Shown here piece by piece: positions 28,419-37,976 of a stretch of 64,000 bases of DNA. Each line of letters starts with the position of its first letter. Position 1 is the stretch's first letter. Where the stretch lies: positions 1 to 64,000 of the forward strand of contig JAHHHL010000020.1 of assembly GCA_019359375.1 (NCBI GenBank), read 5' to 3'. Source of the stretch: Lyngbya sp. HA4199-MV5. GTDB lineage: Bacteria > Cyanobacteriota > Cyanobacteriia > Leptolyngbyales > Leptolyngbyaceae. Under the pieces are notes generated by a model, which was not told the DNA's origin, did no database searches, and saw only the letters and a program-made list of their open reading frames with translations. Both the position numbers and the translations under genes were made by a program.

Positions 28419-28886
28419 ATGAAGTCAATCTATTTTGTTACCTTCTGTACCTGGGAGCGTCTTGAGTTAAATTTTGCCGCACGGCAGGTTGTAATGGAAG
28501 CTTGCCAACATTTTCATGGAGAACGGTACACCATTTTTGTAGGTGTTGTCATGCCCGATCATGTGCATTTATTAATCCAGCCATTGCTGAAGGACACAGG
28601 GAAATTTTGGACGATCGGCAGCATTTTGCATAGTATTAAGGGTTTCAGTGCCAGACAAGTACCAATGGTGATGCCTCATATCGATAAGTTGTGGCAGGAC
28701 GGTCGTCATGAACGGCTGATTTTGGGCGATCGCCACTTCCACGCCACTGTGGAGTATATCTATCAAAACCCAATAGTAGCTCATATTATTAAACCTTCAG
28801 AAACCTATCCTTATGTTTGGAGTAATCCTTCCATCGAAAACAGTGCGAGCGTCTCGCTCGCGTTCAAAGAAAACAGGCAACGTTAG
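28419..28886 (+). CDS. REP-associated tyrosine transposase (RAYT, Y1/HUH family)
   Basis: The 155-residue protein begins MKSIYFVTFCTWERLELNF. The HUH motif is in VMPDHVHLLIQPL and the catalytic Tyr in ATVEYIYQNPI. RAYTs are single-copy relatives of IS200 transposases that act on REP palindromes. Here exact inverted REPs flank the gene (28312-28335 and 28841-28864). The right one lies inside the reading frame and encodes the ASVSLAF tail. All catalytic residues are present. It is inserted between the NACHT gene and a truncated higB. Confidence 0.85.
   Translation: MKSIYFVTFCTWERLELNFAARQVVMEACQHFHGERYTIFVGVVMPDHVHLLIQPLLKDTGKFWTIGSILHSIKGFSARQVPMVMPHIDKLWQDGRHERLILGDRHFHATVEYIYQNPIVAHIIKPSETYPYVWSNPSIENSASVSLAFKENRQR
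28841..28864. repeat. REP palindrome, right flank of the RAYT gene
   Basis: It contains GCGAGCGTCTCGCTCGC, the inverse of the left REP with no mismatch over 24 bases. It is read in the RAYT frame as NSASVSLAF. A related double copy lies at 62129-62165. Confidence 0.8.
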
Positions 28887-29017
28887 AAGCTCTACTCTTC
28901 AATATTGGAGGTAACAAAGTTCGACTCATTGTCACTATTCACTACAATCGTAATAAAATCTACATTCGAGCTGTACTCACTCACGCAGAATACGATGAAG
29001 AGAGGTGGAAAGAATAA
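28886..29017 (+). pseudogene. C-terminal fragment of a HigB-type toxin
   Basis: The frame reads LFNIGGNKVRLIVTIHYN, then YIRAVLTHAEYDEERWKE, and stops at TAA 29015-29017. The FNIGGNK-x-RL...THAEYD pattern is the second half of HigB-family mRNA interferases. The first half is absent. The homology begins about 10 bases after the RAYT stop, so the RAYT insertion or an accompanying deletion removed it. Confidence 0.8.
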
Positions 29018-29250
29018 TGCAAAGTCTCAATCTAGATCAAACGATCGCCGCTTGGTCATCGATCGCTGAAACGGTCTTCGTTCCTCATACTGAAAAGGAA
29101 TATGAGCATTTAGTCGAACTGCTGAATAGCCTCATTGATCAAGTAGGCGAAGATGAAACTCATCCTCTTGCTTCCATGATGGACGTGATTGGGGTCTTAA
29201 TTGAAAACTATGAAACCGAGCATATTCCTGAGCTAGAAGAGGTTACTTGA
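29017..29250 (+). CDS. HigA-like antitoxin (orphaned)
   Basis: The 77-residue acidic protein has YEHLVELLNSLIDQVGEDE and HPLASMMDVIGVLIENYETE. This is the pattern of the short HigA-type partners that follow higB in cyanobacteria. The ATG overlaps the stop of the higB fragment (TAATG), the normal toxin-first order of higBA. The frame is intact although the toxin is truncated. Confidence 0.72.
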   Translation: MQSLNLDQTIAAWSSIAETVFVPHTEKEYEHLVELLNSLIDQVGEDETHPLASMMDVIGVLIENYETEHIPELEEVT

Positions 29251-29258
29251 ACTCACTA

Positions 29259-29378
29259 TTCCACCCATCTGAAATTCTCGAACTGTTGCGTGTTCACATT
29301 AGTGTGTGCGAAGCATATATCGAGCAGAAAATGACCCCGATGAGCAACTGCGACAATGGGCACAAGAGCAATTGAAAC
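29259..29378 (+). pseudogene. Relic R1: copy of the NACHT gene 3' end
   Basis: It is homologous to 28188-28280 of the intact NACHT gene: a HP.EILELLR part, then in another frame ENDPDEQLRQWAQEQLKL. Relative to the gene it has a net insertion of 26 bases containing TTCACATTAGTGTGTGCGAA, which throws the two halves out of frame. The same insertion occurs in relics R2 and R3, so these three share an ancestor. It follows the HigA-like stop directly. Confidence 0.75.
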
Positions 29379-29412
29379 TGCAAACTGTAAAACTAGAAAC
29401 AAAGGAAACACC

Positions 29413-29709
29413 ATGACATCGCAACTTCAGCAAGCAATTCAAATGATGCAGTCGCTTTCATCAGTAGAGCAAGTAGAGTTATTGAAACTTCTGTCAGGGA
29501 CTGTTCAACAAACTCATTCACTGGAAGAACAAAATAAGCACTTTTGGCGTTCTCGTTCAGTCGATAAGTTGATTCAGGAACAACAGCCTCCTATTTTTGT
29601 AGAGCCTAGTTCGCTTACTGTCGACTTTTGGGACAGCAATGAATCAACGGATGAATTCCTGACCTTTCTGCGCCAACAACGGAGTATTGAACCCATTGAG
29701 ACTTTATGA
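29413..29709 (+). CDS. Antitoxin of a PIN-domain toxin
   Basis: The 98-residue protein starts MTSQLQQAIQMMQSLSSVEQ and has a second half ending DEFLTFLRQQRSIEPIETL. The ATG at 29413 is chosen over an upstream in-frame codon that lies in relic DNA. The stop overlaps the toxin start (ATGA). It resembles the small antitoxins that precede VapC genes in cyanobacteria. Confidence 0.7.
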   Translation: MTSQLQQAIQMMQSLSSVEQVELLKLLSGTVQQTHSLEEQNKHFWRSRSVDKLIQEQQPPIFVEPSSLTVDFWDSNESTDEFLTFLRQQRSIEPIETL

Positions 29710-30104
29710 GTGTTCTCCTAGTCGATACTGATGTCGTATCCTTTCTTTTTAAGCAAGACAGCCGTGCTGAAAGCTACGCCACAATTTTGCAGGGCAATCA
29801 ACTAGCGCTCTCCTTTATGACGGTTGCCGAGCCTTTTCAGTGGGCTGCTATCCGTAAGTGGGGTGAATCTCGTACCAGCCAGCTTGAGCGATCGCTGACC
29901 AACTATCTCATCATTCCAGTCGATGTTGAATTGTGTCGTTGTTGGGGAAACCTGCGAGCAGAATTGCAAATAATAGGCAAACAAATTTCTGCTCAAGATG
30001 CCTGGATTGCAGCAACAGCAATCCGTCATAATCTTCCACTGGTAAGCCACAATGCGAAAGACTTTTCAGGCATTCCGGCATTAGAGGTTCGGACATGCTC
30101 ATAG
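29706..30104 (+). CDS. PIN-domain ribonuclease toxin (VapC-like)
   Basis: The 132-residue protein starts MSVLLVDTDVVSFLFKQDS with the first acidic residue. FMTVAEPFQWA carries the second, and AQDAWIAATAIRHNLPLVSH the C-terminal acidic and Asn/His block. Length and motifs are complete, so this is one of the few intact toxins of the array. Confidence 0.85.
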   Translation: MSVLLVDTDVVSFLFKQDSRAESYATILQGNQLALSFMTVAEPFQWAAIRKWGESRTSQLERSLTNYLIIPVDVELCRCWGNLRAELQIIGKQISAQDAWIAATAIRHNLPLVSHNAKDFSGIPALEVRTCS

Positions 30105-30109
30105 AAACA

Positions 30110-30226
30110 TTCGCTCATCCCAAAACGCTCGAATTGTTGCGCGTTCACATTAGTGTGTGCGAAGCATGTATCGGGCAGAAAATGACCCCGATGAGCAACT
30201 GCGACAATGGGCACAAGAGCAGTTAA
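30110..30226 (+). pseudogene. Relic R2: copy of the NACHT gene 3' end
   Basis: HPKTLELLR is followed by the same net 26-base insertion as in R1 and then by ENDPDEQLRQWAQEQL in a shifted frame. It lies between the VapC-type stop and the next antitoxin. Confidence 0.75.
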
Positions 30227-30291
30227 CTCAGCGCAACAAAGAATGAACGATCGACGTTTGATACCCTAAAGCTACTACGCACACCACAACT

Positions 30292-30537
30292 ATGAAAGCC
30301 TACGAATTTTCCACCATGATCGCGCCAGACGGCAAACTTGAACTCCCTGATCATTTGAAGAATCGTCAAGTTAGAGTGATTGTTCTCGTTGAAGAACTTC
30401 CTGATTCTCAGGCAGAAGATGAAGATGATATCAGCGTGGAAGAAATCGCAGCCAGTCTTCGCAGAGCACTTCATGAAGTCAAGACTGGACAAACAAAACC
30501 CATTGCTCAACTCTGGGATAGTTTGGATGAAGACTGA
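30292..30537 (+). CDS. Antitoxin of a RelE-type toxin (orphaned)
   Basis: The 81-residue protein has an AbrB/DUF104-like N-terminal strand set (MKAYEFSTMIAPDGKLELPD, VRVIVLVEEL). An acidic, helical C-terminal part follows (EEIAASLRRALHEVKTG, AQLWDSLDED). The toxin frame starts inside its last codons at 30527. The toxin is interrupted, but this frame is open and of normal length. Confidence 0.72.
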   Translation: MKAYEFSTMIAPDGKLELPDHLKNRQVRVIVLVEELPDSQAEDEDDISVEEIAASLRRALHEVKTGQTKPIAQLWDSLDED

Positions 30538-30904
30538 GCCACCCACTATTCAGGTTGAATTTGCGCCAGATTTTGAGCGTCAACTTCGCATTCTATACAA
30601 ACGCTATCGCCAAATTCGTTCAGATGTTCAAACAGTAGTCGAACAGCTGCAAATCGGAGAACTTCCAGGCGATCGGCTACCAGAATTGAGTGTCACTGCT
30701 TTCAAGGTTTGAGTCAAGAACAGCAATATCCAAAAAGGCAAAAGCGCAGGCTACCGCATGATTTATCAGGTTGAGACACCAACTAAAATCACCCTGCTCA
30801 CGATCTACTCCAAATCTGATCAATCCAACATTGATGCAAAGGAACTGGAGCAAATTGTTGAAGCCGTTAAAAGACAAAATGAAGAAAATGTTGATTTCTC
30901 TTAG
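30527..30904 (+). pseudogene. RelE-family toxin interrupted by an in-frame TGA
   Basis: From the ATG at 30527 the frame gives IQVEFAPDFERQLRILYKRY and ELSVTAFKV, then TGA at 30710-30712. It continues in the same frame as VKNSNIQKGKSAGYRMIYQV and ITLLTIYSKSDQSNI to TAG 30902-30904. Family members read K-V-R-V-K-N-S at the break, so a CGA to TGA transition accounts for it. The rest is undamaged, so the lesion appears recent. Confidence 0.85.
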
Positions 30905-30952
30905 GAATTGCTTTCTAATCAATTCGGTTGACTCTATCCAGCGAGAGAACCT

Positions 30953-31165
30953 ATGACAGACTCCATCCAAAACATGAACGATTCTCAACTTCGAGTGAAA
31001 GCGATCGCCGCCCTTAAGAAAGAATTGGGTGTGGCAGAGACATTACGCTTCCTTGCATTGCTCAATCAAAACCCAACGGACTACGTAGAGATCTCTCGTC
31101 AACTCTACGAAGAGCAACAGCTAGACGAAATCTTTGCTAGAGCCAAGCAAAATTGGCAGGGTTAG
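30953..31165 (+). CDS. Small hypothetical protein, antitoxin-like
   Basis: The 70-residue protein contains SQLRVKAIAALKKELGVAET and DYVEISRQLYEEQ and ends DEIFARAKQNWQG. I recognise the pattern as one common beside toxin genes in cyanobacteria, but no function is established. It has no toxin of its own here: upstream is the broken RelE gene, downstream relic R3. Confidence 0.6.
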   Translation: MTDSIQNMNDSQLRVKAIAALKKELGVAETLRFLALLNQNPTDYVEISRQLYEEQQLDEIFARAKQNWQG

Positions 31166-31170
31166 CTGTA

Positions 31171-31290
31171 TTCCACCCATCCTAAAACGCTTGAACTGTT
31201 GCGCCTTCACATTAGTGTGTGCGAAGCATGTATCGGGCAGAAAATGACCTCGACGAGCAACTGCGGCAATGGGCGCAAGAACAACTGAAA
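31171..31290 (+). pseudogene. Relic R3: copy of the NACHT gene 3' end
   Basis: HPKTLELLR, the shared net 26-base insertion, then DEQLRQWAQEQLKM. In the last third it is closer to the intact gene (GACGAGCAACTGCGGCAATG) than R1 and R2 are. A ten-base match to the relic start (TTCCACCCAT) recurs at 31789-31798, possibly a fourth, nearly erased copy. Confidence 0.75.
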
Positions 31291-31330
31291 ATGCAAAATA
31301 TAGCCTTAGAAAAGGAGGCTGGTTAACCAT

Positions 31331-31573
31331 ATGCAGCAGCTTGTAGAAGCAGTGTACGAGAATGGTGTTTTTCGCCCTTTAAAGGCACCAGAACTCTCTG
31401 AAGGATAAGAAATGCAGCTCATCATCCAGTCAAAAAATCAGGTTTCACCCAGTCAAATGCTCCAATTAGCGGCTGAAGTCTATCAGGGGTTTTCTGATGA
31501 GCAGATTCAGAATATTAAACACATCGCGCTTGAACGCCAAAACTTTTTTACCAAAACGATTATCGAGCAATGA
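31331..31573 (+). pseudogene. DUF104-type antitoxin interrupted by an in-frame TAA
   Basis: MQQLVEAVYENGVFRPLKAP, then ELSEG and TAA at 31406-31408. The same frame continues as EMQLIIQSKNQVSPSQMLQL to TGA 31571-31573, giving 80 codons in total. Relatives have G-Q at the break, so CAA to TAA explains it. Confidence 0.75.
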
Positions 31574-31780
31574 CCGTATTACCCACTCTGCCGAAGACTG
31601 ATATTCTGTCCGCTATCATGCGTCAAGATTCGGTGTTATCCTCAACGCACAGGAATACTTGGTCGCCCACGATCGCGTTACCTTCTCTATCATCACTCAC
31701 TACGAAATTCTCCTATAGTGCAAGATTAGGCGCTCCAACAATGAATTTCATCGAGTTTGCTGAGACTGTCCGCTGTTGAA
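31570..31780 (+). pseudogene. Degraded PIN-domain (VapC-like) toxin
   Basis: The frame starts TDILSAIMRQDSV. It then shifts, and the continuation AQEYLVAHDRVTFSIITHYE lies in another frame that soon meets a stop. The order and motifs are those of VapC toxins with the EYLA...FTFSIITRYEIL core. The C-terminal half is missing. It overlaps the end of the broken antitoxin by four bases, as in an intact operon. Confidence 0.7.
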
Positions 31781-31819
31781 GGTGTTGTTCCACCCATTTA
31801 AATGACAGATTAAATGGCA

Positions 31820-31845
31820 GAGGGGCACAGTAAACTATGCCCCTC
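31820..31845 (-). terminator. Hairpin downstream of rpoC2
   Basis: GAGGGGCA (31820-31827) pairs with TGCCCCTC (31838-31845) over a 10-base loop, 29 bases after the rpoC2 stop. The following T content on the minus strand is modest, so it is a plausible but not classic terminator of the rpoBC operon. Confidence 0.55.
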
Positions 31846-31873
31846 CATCACCAAACGTTTATGATGCTAGACG

Positions 31874-34800
31874 TTATTCGTCATCCATATCGATGCCCAC
31901 ATCATCGACATCCACATCATCCACATCGTCGCTGATGAGGTCGTCATCTTCCAGGATGGGCGAGAATGGCTCTGCATCAGCGGCACCCACACCAAAGTTA
32001 TCAAAGGTGTAGCTGGGGCGTTCGTCGAAGCTGTCTAGCCCATAGGAACGAGCGGTGCGATCGTCCAGCACCACGTCCTTCAGATCCGCATCATCGTCAA
32101 ACACGCCAATGCCGTCATAGGACAGATCAATGTCAGGGCTGGTCTGCTCTTCGTACGCATTGAAGCCTGTTCCCGCTGGAATCAAGCGTCCAATGATCAC
32201 GTTTTCCTTCAAACCGCGCAACCAGTCAGATTTACCTTCGATTGCCGCTTCCGTCAGTACCCGTGTGGTTTCCTGGAAGCTAGCCGCCGAGATAAAGCTA
32301 TCGGTATTCAGCGATGCCTTGGTGATACCCAGCAGCACTGGCGTATATTCGGCGGGCGCACCCCCCGTAATTGCCATTGCCTCATTGACCTGCTCTACCT
32401 GATACAGTTCTACCAATTCGCCAGGTAGCATCGTGGTATCCCCACCATCATCCACCCGTGCTTTGGAGGTCATCTGGCGCACGACCACTTCAATGTGCTT
32501 GTCCGAAATATCAACCCCTTGAGACTGATACACCGACTGCACTTCGTTCACCAGGAAAGTTTGCACCATCTGCAAGCTCACCAGAGCCGCATCATGCACC
32601 CCATCGGTTTCCCGCTTGTATTTGAAGAAGACCTCCAGAATCTCGTGGGGGTTAGCGGGACCATCCGTGAGCGGTTCCGCAGCCAGCACGTCCTGCCCAT
32701 CCGACACAATGACGTTTTGCCCCGGTCCAATCAGGTACTCCGCAATCACGCCATCGGTTTCAATCACCTTAACCTTTACCGAGTCATCATCACCGTAGAC
32801 GACTTGCGCCGTTCCGGGACGTGCTGCCAGGACACAGGCTTCTTTGGGTTTCCGCGCTTCCAGCAGTTCTTCAATCCGGGGCAGCCCCTGAATGATGTCC
32901 CCTGTCTTCGTGCGCTCAAACACCAGAATGACCAGGTTGTCACCCCGCTGCACCAGATCGCCGTCATCAATGTGAAGGACGGCTCCAGGGGATACGCGAT
33001 AGGGACGAGCATGGCGGAGCGTGACATCGGCATCGCCCACACTCACAACCTGACCAGATTCCTGTAAGGTTACTCCAGACGCAATCTCAGACCCTGCGAC
33101 CAGTAGATCGCCTACTTTTACCGTTGGTGCTTTGCCTTTAGTCGTCACCGTCACCATATCCGCTGTGCGAACCACGAGAATTCGACGAATCGCTTCGGCA
33201 GCTTCACGAATCCCCTGGACTTCACCTGCTTCTTTACAGAGGATTTCCGTCCGAGCAACCACGGCTCCGGGCGCAATTTGGTCGCCGTCTTTAACCAGAA
33301 CGCGGGTTCGTGTGGGTCCCTGGGTCGGATCAGCCGCAATATCGCGTCGGATCACCAGCGATTCGAGGATCACCAGTTGAAGCCGCATCGTTTCAGCATC
33401 GGTTTCGTCGGGCACCAGTTCAATATCCGCCGCCAGTTGAGGTGCGTCTTGCCCAATCTCCAGCACAAGCTGAATTTTCAGCAGTTCCAGCCCTTCTACC
33501 GATTTGACGCGCTCACCGTCTTTGTAAGGAAGGCGTTGGACAGCTCGCAAGCGGATCGATCGCCCTGATTCCTCATTGGTCGATTCCTGGCTGGGCACCG
33601 AAGGCTCATCCGGTACGGCAAATTCGGTCACGGGACGCAGCAACATCGCTGGACCTTCAGGGGTTTCGACATACTCGGCATAGCGAAGTTCATCGACCGT
33701 TAGCCCTGCCATGACGGTTTGACCAGGATTCACCAGGATGCTTTCCTTGGTGATGAGGTCATCCAGGTTATCCACCATGTGCAGATCGCCAGGTTTGATG
33801 ACGATTTCGCGCAAGATGTCATTTTTCTGAGTGACTTCAACGACACCATTGCTCTGGCAGAAGATGTCTTTGACTACTTCGGTGCCCGCTTCGACGTATT
33901 GACCGTCTTCCACCATCAGCAGCGAAATATCCTTGTTGACTTCGTGAGCCTCTTCAGGAATCCACAGCAGGGTGCCACCTTTAACGACTTCGTACCCTTG
34001 CTTCGCTTTGCCGCGCTTGGCGACTTCAACCCCAGAGTATTTGATGATGCCGCCTGTTTGCGTCCGGTAATGGTCGTCAATGAGTTCTGCAACCACCTGA
34101 TTATTGGTGACTTTGGTACCTGGAGTCGCTTTGAGCGAGAAAAGCTGATTGTAGTTGGTTTCGATCAGGTAGTGATCGCGTCCCTGGTAGCTTTCTGCAC
34201 GCACTTTCGCTTCGTCCAGCAAGACCGAGGCAGTGATAATTTCTACTTCTCGCCCACCTTTACCATCCGCATCCGCAGGCAAGCGCACAACTCCACCGTG
34301 TTCGGTGACGAGCTTGGTCTCTGCGATGACTCCGTTGGCATCAATACGATCGCTATTTTTGACGATCGGCTCAGCACCCGGGGGCAGGTTGTAGACTTCA
34401 CCCGATCGAATCCAGACCAGACCACCCCGTTGTGCAATGCGGGTGGTGTTGCCCTGACGGTCTTTTTTCTCTTCTGGCACCAGATCCGCAAAGCGCACTT
34501 CTCCAGCCATATCGGAAGCCACGTCTTTGGCAGCTTTTTCAGTGGTCTTGCGTGCGCGTCCTGTGAGAGGCACTTCGGCAAGAATTTGCCCTTCCTTCAC
34601 CTTCTGTCCATCCTTTACCAGAAGGGTTGCGCCTTGGAGGACGGAGAAAGACTGCTGACGACCATCCTTCGCTTCGAGCGTCAGCTTCGAGTTTGCGTCA
34701 ACCGATTCAACGGTATAAGCATCTTCACCGTGACGGGTGCGATAGGGACGAATCCGCAGTTTCTTCGGAAACTTCAGCGTGCCATCAAACTGCGCTTTTT

Positions 34801-35866
34801 CTTGCCGCGCCATCTCGCCAGTGAACACCCCGCCCGTGTGGAAGGTCCGCATGGTGAGCTGAGTGCCCGGTTCACCGATCGACTGAGCGGCAATAATCCC
34901 CACTGCTTCCCCAATGTCTACCATGTGCGCGTGTGCCAAACTCCAGCCGTAGCAGTGCTGACACACTGATCGCGTGGCTTCGCAGGTGAGGGGCGATCGC
35001 ACCATCACTTCTTCTAGCTTTGCCTTGCCAACCTGCTCTGCCATGTCATCGGTAATGGACTGGTTCCGCGCCACGATGACCTCACCCGTGATGGGATCAA
35101 CCATATCTTCCGCCGCCACTCGTCCCAGCAGACGGTTTTTTAGCGGAATGAGGACGCGATCGCCATCCATCATGCTTCGTACCGGAATGCCGCGCTGGGT
35201 GCCGCAATCCAGTTCCCGGATAATAACATCTTGTGAAACGTCTACTAGACGGCGGGTTAGATAACCAGAGTCCGCCGTGCGGAGAGCGGTATCTACTAGA
35301 CCTTTGCGCGCGCCATACGACGAGATGATGTACTCCGTCACCGTCAACCCTTCACGGAAGTTGGTCTTAATGGGCAGGTCAATGATTTCTCCTTGAGGAT
35401 CCGCCATCAGACCGCGCATCCCGACCAACTGACGCACCTGGGAGATGTTCCCCCGCGCTCCTGAGAACGCCATCATGTAGACCGAGTTAAGCGGATTGTT
35501 TGACCGAAAGTGGCGTACCACCTCATCTTTCAACTCTTCGCTGGCACCATTCCAGGTATCAATGACCTTTTGAAAGCGCTCAACTTCGGTAATTTCGCCG
35601 CGCGTGTAGCGTTCTTCTGTTTCTCGAATCGTTTCTTCAGCCGCTTCTAGCAGTTTGCGCTTGGTTGGAGGTATTTGCAGGTCATCCACACTAATGGACA
35701 CCCCTGCTCTCGTGGCATAGCGAAACCCCAGATCCTTCAGCAAATCTGCCATCTGGGCTGTACGAGCCGATCCATGTGTGGTAAATGCCCAAGAGATCAA
35801 CTTTCGGAGTTGTCCCTTATCCACAACGCGATTACGAAACACTGGTTGGTTATGTTGCTCGACCAT
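31874..35866 (-). CDS. rpoC2: DNA-directed RNA polymerase subunit beta''
   Basis: The 1330-residue protein is the C-terminal half of the beta-prime subunit, split in cyanobacteria and plastids. The start [40 protein letters not shown] (bridge/trigger region) and [17 protein letters not shown] (trigger loop) are diagnostic. A zinc site is formed by [14 protein letters not shown], with CGTQRG upstream. The long lineage-specific insertion with repeated beta-barrel hybrid motifs follows in the middle. The very acidic C-terminal tail ([17 protein letters not shown]) is low complexity. It is the last gene of the rpoB-rpoC1-rpoC2 cluster, 93 bases after rpoC1. Confidence 0.97.
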   Translation of the reverse strand: MVEQHNQPVFRNRVVDKGQLRKLISWAFTTHGSARTAQMADLLKDLGFRYATRAGVSISVDDLQIPPTKRKLLEAAEETIRETEERYTRGEITEVERFQKVIDTWNGASEELKDEVVRHFRSNNPLNSVYMMAFSGARGNISQVRQLVGMRGLMADPQGEIIDLPIKTNFREGLTVTEYIISSYGARKGLVDTALRTADSGYLTRRLVDVSQDVIIRELDCGTQRGIPVRSMMDGDRVLIPLKNRLLGRVAAEDMVDPITGEVIVARNQSITDDMAEQVGKAKLEEVMVRSPLTCEATRSVCQHCYGWSLAHAHMVDIGEAVGIIAAQSIGEPGTQLTMRTFHTGGVFTGEMARQEKAQFDGTLKFPKKLRIRPYRTRHGEDAYTVESVDANSKLTLEAKDGRQQSFSVLQGATLLVKDGQKVKEGQILAEVPLTGRARKTTEKAAKDVASDMAGEVRFADLVPEEKKDRQGNTTRIAQRGGLVWIRSGEVYNLPPGAEPIVKNSDRIDANGVIAETKLVTEHGGVVRLPADADGKGGREVEIITASVLLDEAKVRAESYQGRDHYLIETNYNQLFSLKATPGTKVTNNQVVAELIDDHYRTQTGGIIKYSGVEVAKRGKAKQGYEVVKGGTLLWIPEEAHEVNKDISLLMVEDGQYVEAGTEVVKDIFCQSNGVVEVTQKNDILREIVIKPGDLHMVDNLDDLITKESILVNPGQTVMAGLTVDELRYAEYVETPEGPAMLLRPVTEFAVPDEPSVPSQESTNEESGRSIRLRAVQRLPYKDGERVKSVEGLELLKIQLVLEIGQDAPQLAADIELVPDETDAETMRLQLVILESLVIRRDIAADPTQGPTRTRVLVKDGDQIAPGAVVARTEILCKEAGEVQGIREAAEAIRRILVVRTADMVTVTTKGKAPTVKVGDLLVAGSEIASGVTLQESGQVVSVGDADVTLRHARPYRVSPGAVLHIDDGDLVQRGDNLVILVFERTKTGDIIQGLPRIEELLEARKPKEACVLAARPGTAQVVYGDDDSVKVKVIETDGVIAEYLIGPGQNVIVSDGQDVLAAEPLTDGPANPHEILEVFFKYKRETDGVHDAALVSLQMVQTFLVNEVQSVYQSQGVDISDKHIEVVVRQMTSKARVDDGGDTTMLPGELVELYQVEQVNEAMAITGGAPAEYTPVLLGITKASLNTDSFISAASFQETTRVLTEAAIEGKSDWLRGLKENVIIGRLIPAGTGFNAYEEQTSPDIDLSYDGIGVFDDDADLKDVVLDDRTARSYGLDSFDERPSYTFDNFGVGAADAEPFSPILEDDDLISDDVDDVDVDDVGIDMDDE

Positions 35867-35959
35867 GAGTTACCCCGCCTCTCCCATGAATGAAGTTCAG
35901 ACGTTAGAGCGTTGTCGGTAGCACCGCTCAACTCTAACGTCGCTAATCTAAAAACTGCC

Positions 35960-37834
35960 TTAAACTGCCAAAGCATCCTGGATCGCTTTGTTGTAGATGA
36001 TCCGTCCTGGCGTGGTCTGAATGTATTGCGAAATCAAGTTGCCGTCTGCGTCGTACCGCGATCGACGAAACTTGTAGGTTTTCGTCACCGCACCATCATC
36101 AGAGGTCTGCTCTTCCACGACTTCTGTATCGGGTTCATCCGTTTCGACATCGCCATCAAAGCGCACCCAAACATGATCATGGATCTCGACCTGCTTCTGC
36201 TCATACGCTGTAATCGCATCATCCAGGCTGGAGAAGTAGCGATACGTGCCTTTGCTTGCGCCTGGATTTTCTGCCGTCAGGTAGTAGCAGCCCAACACCA
36301 TATCCTGGCTCGGAGTGATAATGGGACGACCCGTTGCAGGCGACAAAATGTTGTTGGAGGCTAGCATCAATAAGCGAGCTTCTGCCTGTGATTCGATCGA
36401 CAGCGGCACATGCACTGCCATCTGATCTCCGTCAAAGTCAGCGTTGAAAGCTGGGCACACCAGGGGATGCAACTGGATGGCACGTCCTTCTACCAGAATT
36501 GGCTCAAAGGCTTGAATCCCCAAACGGTGAAGGGTCGGTGCCCGGTTCAGGAGCACGGGATGCCCGTCAATCACCTCTTCCAAGACATCCCAAACGGTGG
36601 GATCATTCCGCTGGATGAGCTTCTTCGCCGCCTTGATGTTGTTCACCAAGCCCTGACGGATTAAGCGATGGATGACGAACGGCTGGAACAGTTCGATCGC
36701 CATTTCTCTGGGCAAGCCACACTGATGGATTTTTAGCTTGGGACCGACCACGATGACCGATCGACCAGAGTAATCTACCCGCTTACCCAACAGGTTTTGG
36801 CGGAACCGTCCCTGCTTCCCTTCAATGATGTCGGAAAGGGATTTCAGCGGACGATTGTTCGCGCCCACGACGGTACGACCCCGACGACCGTTATCAATCA
36901 GCGCATCCACCGCTTCTTGCAGCATCCGCTTTTCATTACGGACGATGATTTCAGGCGCAAGAATTTCCTGCAAGCGCGCCAGACGGTTGTTGCGGTTAAT
37001 GACGCGGCGGTACAGGTCATTTAAGTCAGAGGTAGCAAACCGTCCACCGTCCAACTGCACCATTGGGCGCAGGTCGGGCGGAATCACCGGAATCACAGAT
37101 AGCACCATCCAGTCAGGTTGTGAACCTGTGGCAATGAAGTTGTCGATGACCCGCAAGCGCTTGATGAGCTTTGCCCGCTTCTGCCCCTTGGAGGTCGCAA
37201 TTTCTTCCCGGAGTTGCTCAGCGACTTTTTCCAGATCAATATCTTGCAGGAGTCGTTGCAGTGCTTCCGCGCCAATGCCGACTTCAATTCCTGACAGCTT
37301 CGAGTCTTCGCTATACAGTTCATCCTCAATTTCAATCCACTGATCTTCGGTCAGCAGTTGTTTGTAGGTCAGGTTCTCGGCATTACCAGGATCAAGCACC
37401 ACATAGGCATTGAAGTAGACGATTTGCTCTACGTCTCGCAGGGGCATGTCCAGCAAAATTGCCATGTAGCTGGGGATGCCTTTGAGGTACCACACATGGG
37501 CTACCGGAGCCGCTAGCTTGATGTAGCCCATGCGATGCCGTCTCACGCGCGATTCGGTGACTTCTACACCGCAACGTTCGCAGACAATGCCCCGATGGCG
37601 TACCCGCTTGTATTTCCCACAGTGGCATTCCCAATCTTTTGCGGGACCAAAAATGCGTTCGCAGAACAAGCCATCCATTTCAGGCTTTAGCGTGCGGTAG
37701 TTGATAGTTTCTGGCTTGGTGACTTCGCCCACCACCTGACCATTCGGCAAGGTGCGTTCGCCCCACTGACGAATTCGTTCTGGAGATGCCAGACCAATCT
37801 TCACGTAGTCAAACCGCTGCTCTATTTTTGGCAT
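35960..37834 (-). CDS. rpoC1: DNA-directed RNA polymerase subunit gamma (beta')
   Basis: The 624-residue protein is the N-terminal half of beta-prime. It has the zinc-binding [20 protein letters not shown] near residue 70, the clamp, and the catalytic [12 protein letters not shown] that holds the active-site magnesium. [20 protein letters not shown] precedes it. Length and start ([20 protein letters not shown]) are as in other cyanobacteria. It is preceded by rpoB with a 142-base gap carrying short TTTTTAG direct repeats. Confidence 0.98.
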   Translation of the reverse strand: MPKIEQRFDYVKIGLASPERIRQWGERTLPNGQVVGEVTKPETINYRTLKPEMDGLFCERIFGPAKDWECHCGKYKRVRHRGIVCERCGVEVTESRVRRHRMGYIKLAAPVAHVWYLKGIPSYMAILLDMPLRDVEQIVYFNAYVVLDPGNAENLTYKQLLTEDQWIEIEDELYSEDSKLSGIEVGIGAEALQRLLQDIDLEKVAEQLREEIATSKGQKRAKLIKRLRVIDNFIATGSQPDWMVLSVIPVIPPDLRPMVQLDGGRFATSDLNDLYRRVINRNNRLARLQEILAPEIIVRNEKRMLQEAVDALIDNGRRGRTVVGANNRPLKSLSDIIEGKQGRFRQNLLGKRVDYSGRSVIVVGPKLKIHQCGLPREMAIELFQPFVIHRLIRQGLVNNIKAAKKLIQRNDPTVWDVLEEVIDGHPVLLNRAPTLHRLGIQAFEPILVEGRAIQLHPLVCPAFNADFDGDQMAVHVPLSIESQAEARLLMLASNNILSPATGRPIITPSQDMVLGCYYLTAENPGASKGTYRYFSSLDDAITAYEQKQVEIHDHVWVRFDGDVETDEPDTEVVEEQTSDDGAVTKTYKFRRSRYDADGNLISQYIQTTPGRIIYNKAIQDALAV

Positions 37835-37976
37835 CGTGTCTTTCCCTGTATCAGTTTTTAGTTTTTAGTTTTTAGTTGTTAGGAGAAAGCAGTTTGCGCT
37901 TAGATGCCAGTTGTTAGCGATCGGTGTTTGCAGATTAGTGTTTGCAAAGACGAATGACTAACAACTAACAACTTCA

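Noticed and set aside
21452-31290. Integron-type cassette array
   Set aside because: Relics resemble gene 3' ends rather than attC sites; no integron integrase is present and the spacing lacks attC core sites.
33719-34969. 416-residue plus-strand open frame
   Set aside because: It is the antisense of rpoC2; composition follows the GC-rich third positions of the real gene and no family motif or ribosome site is present.
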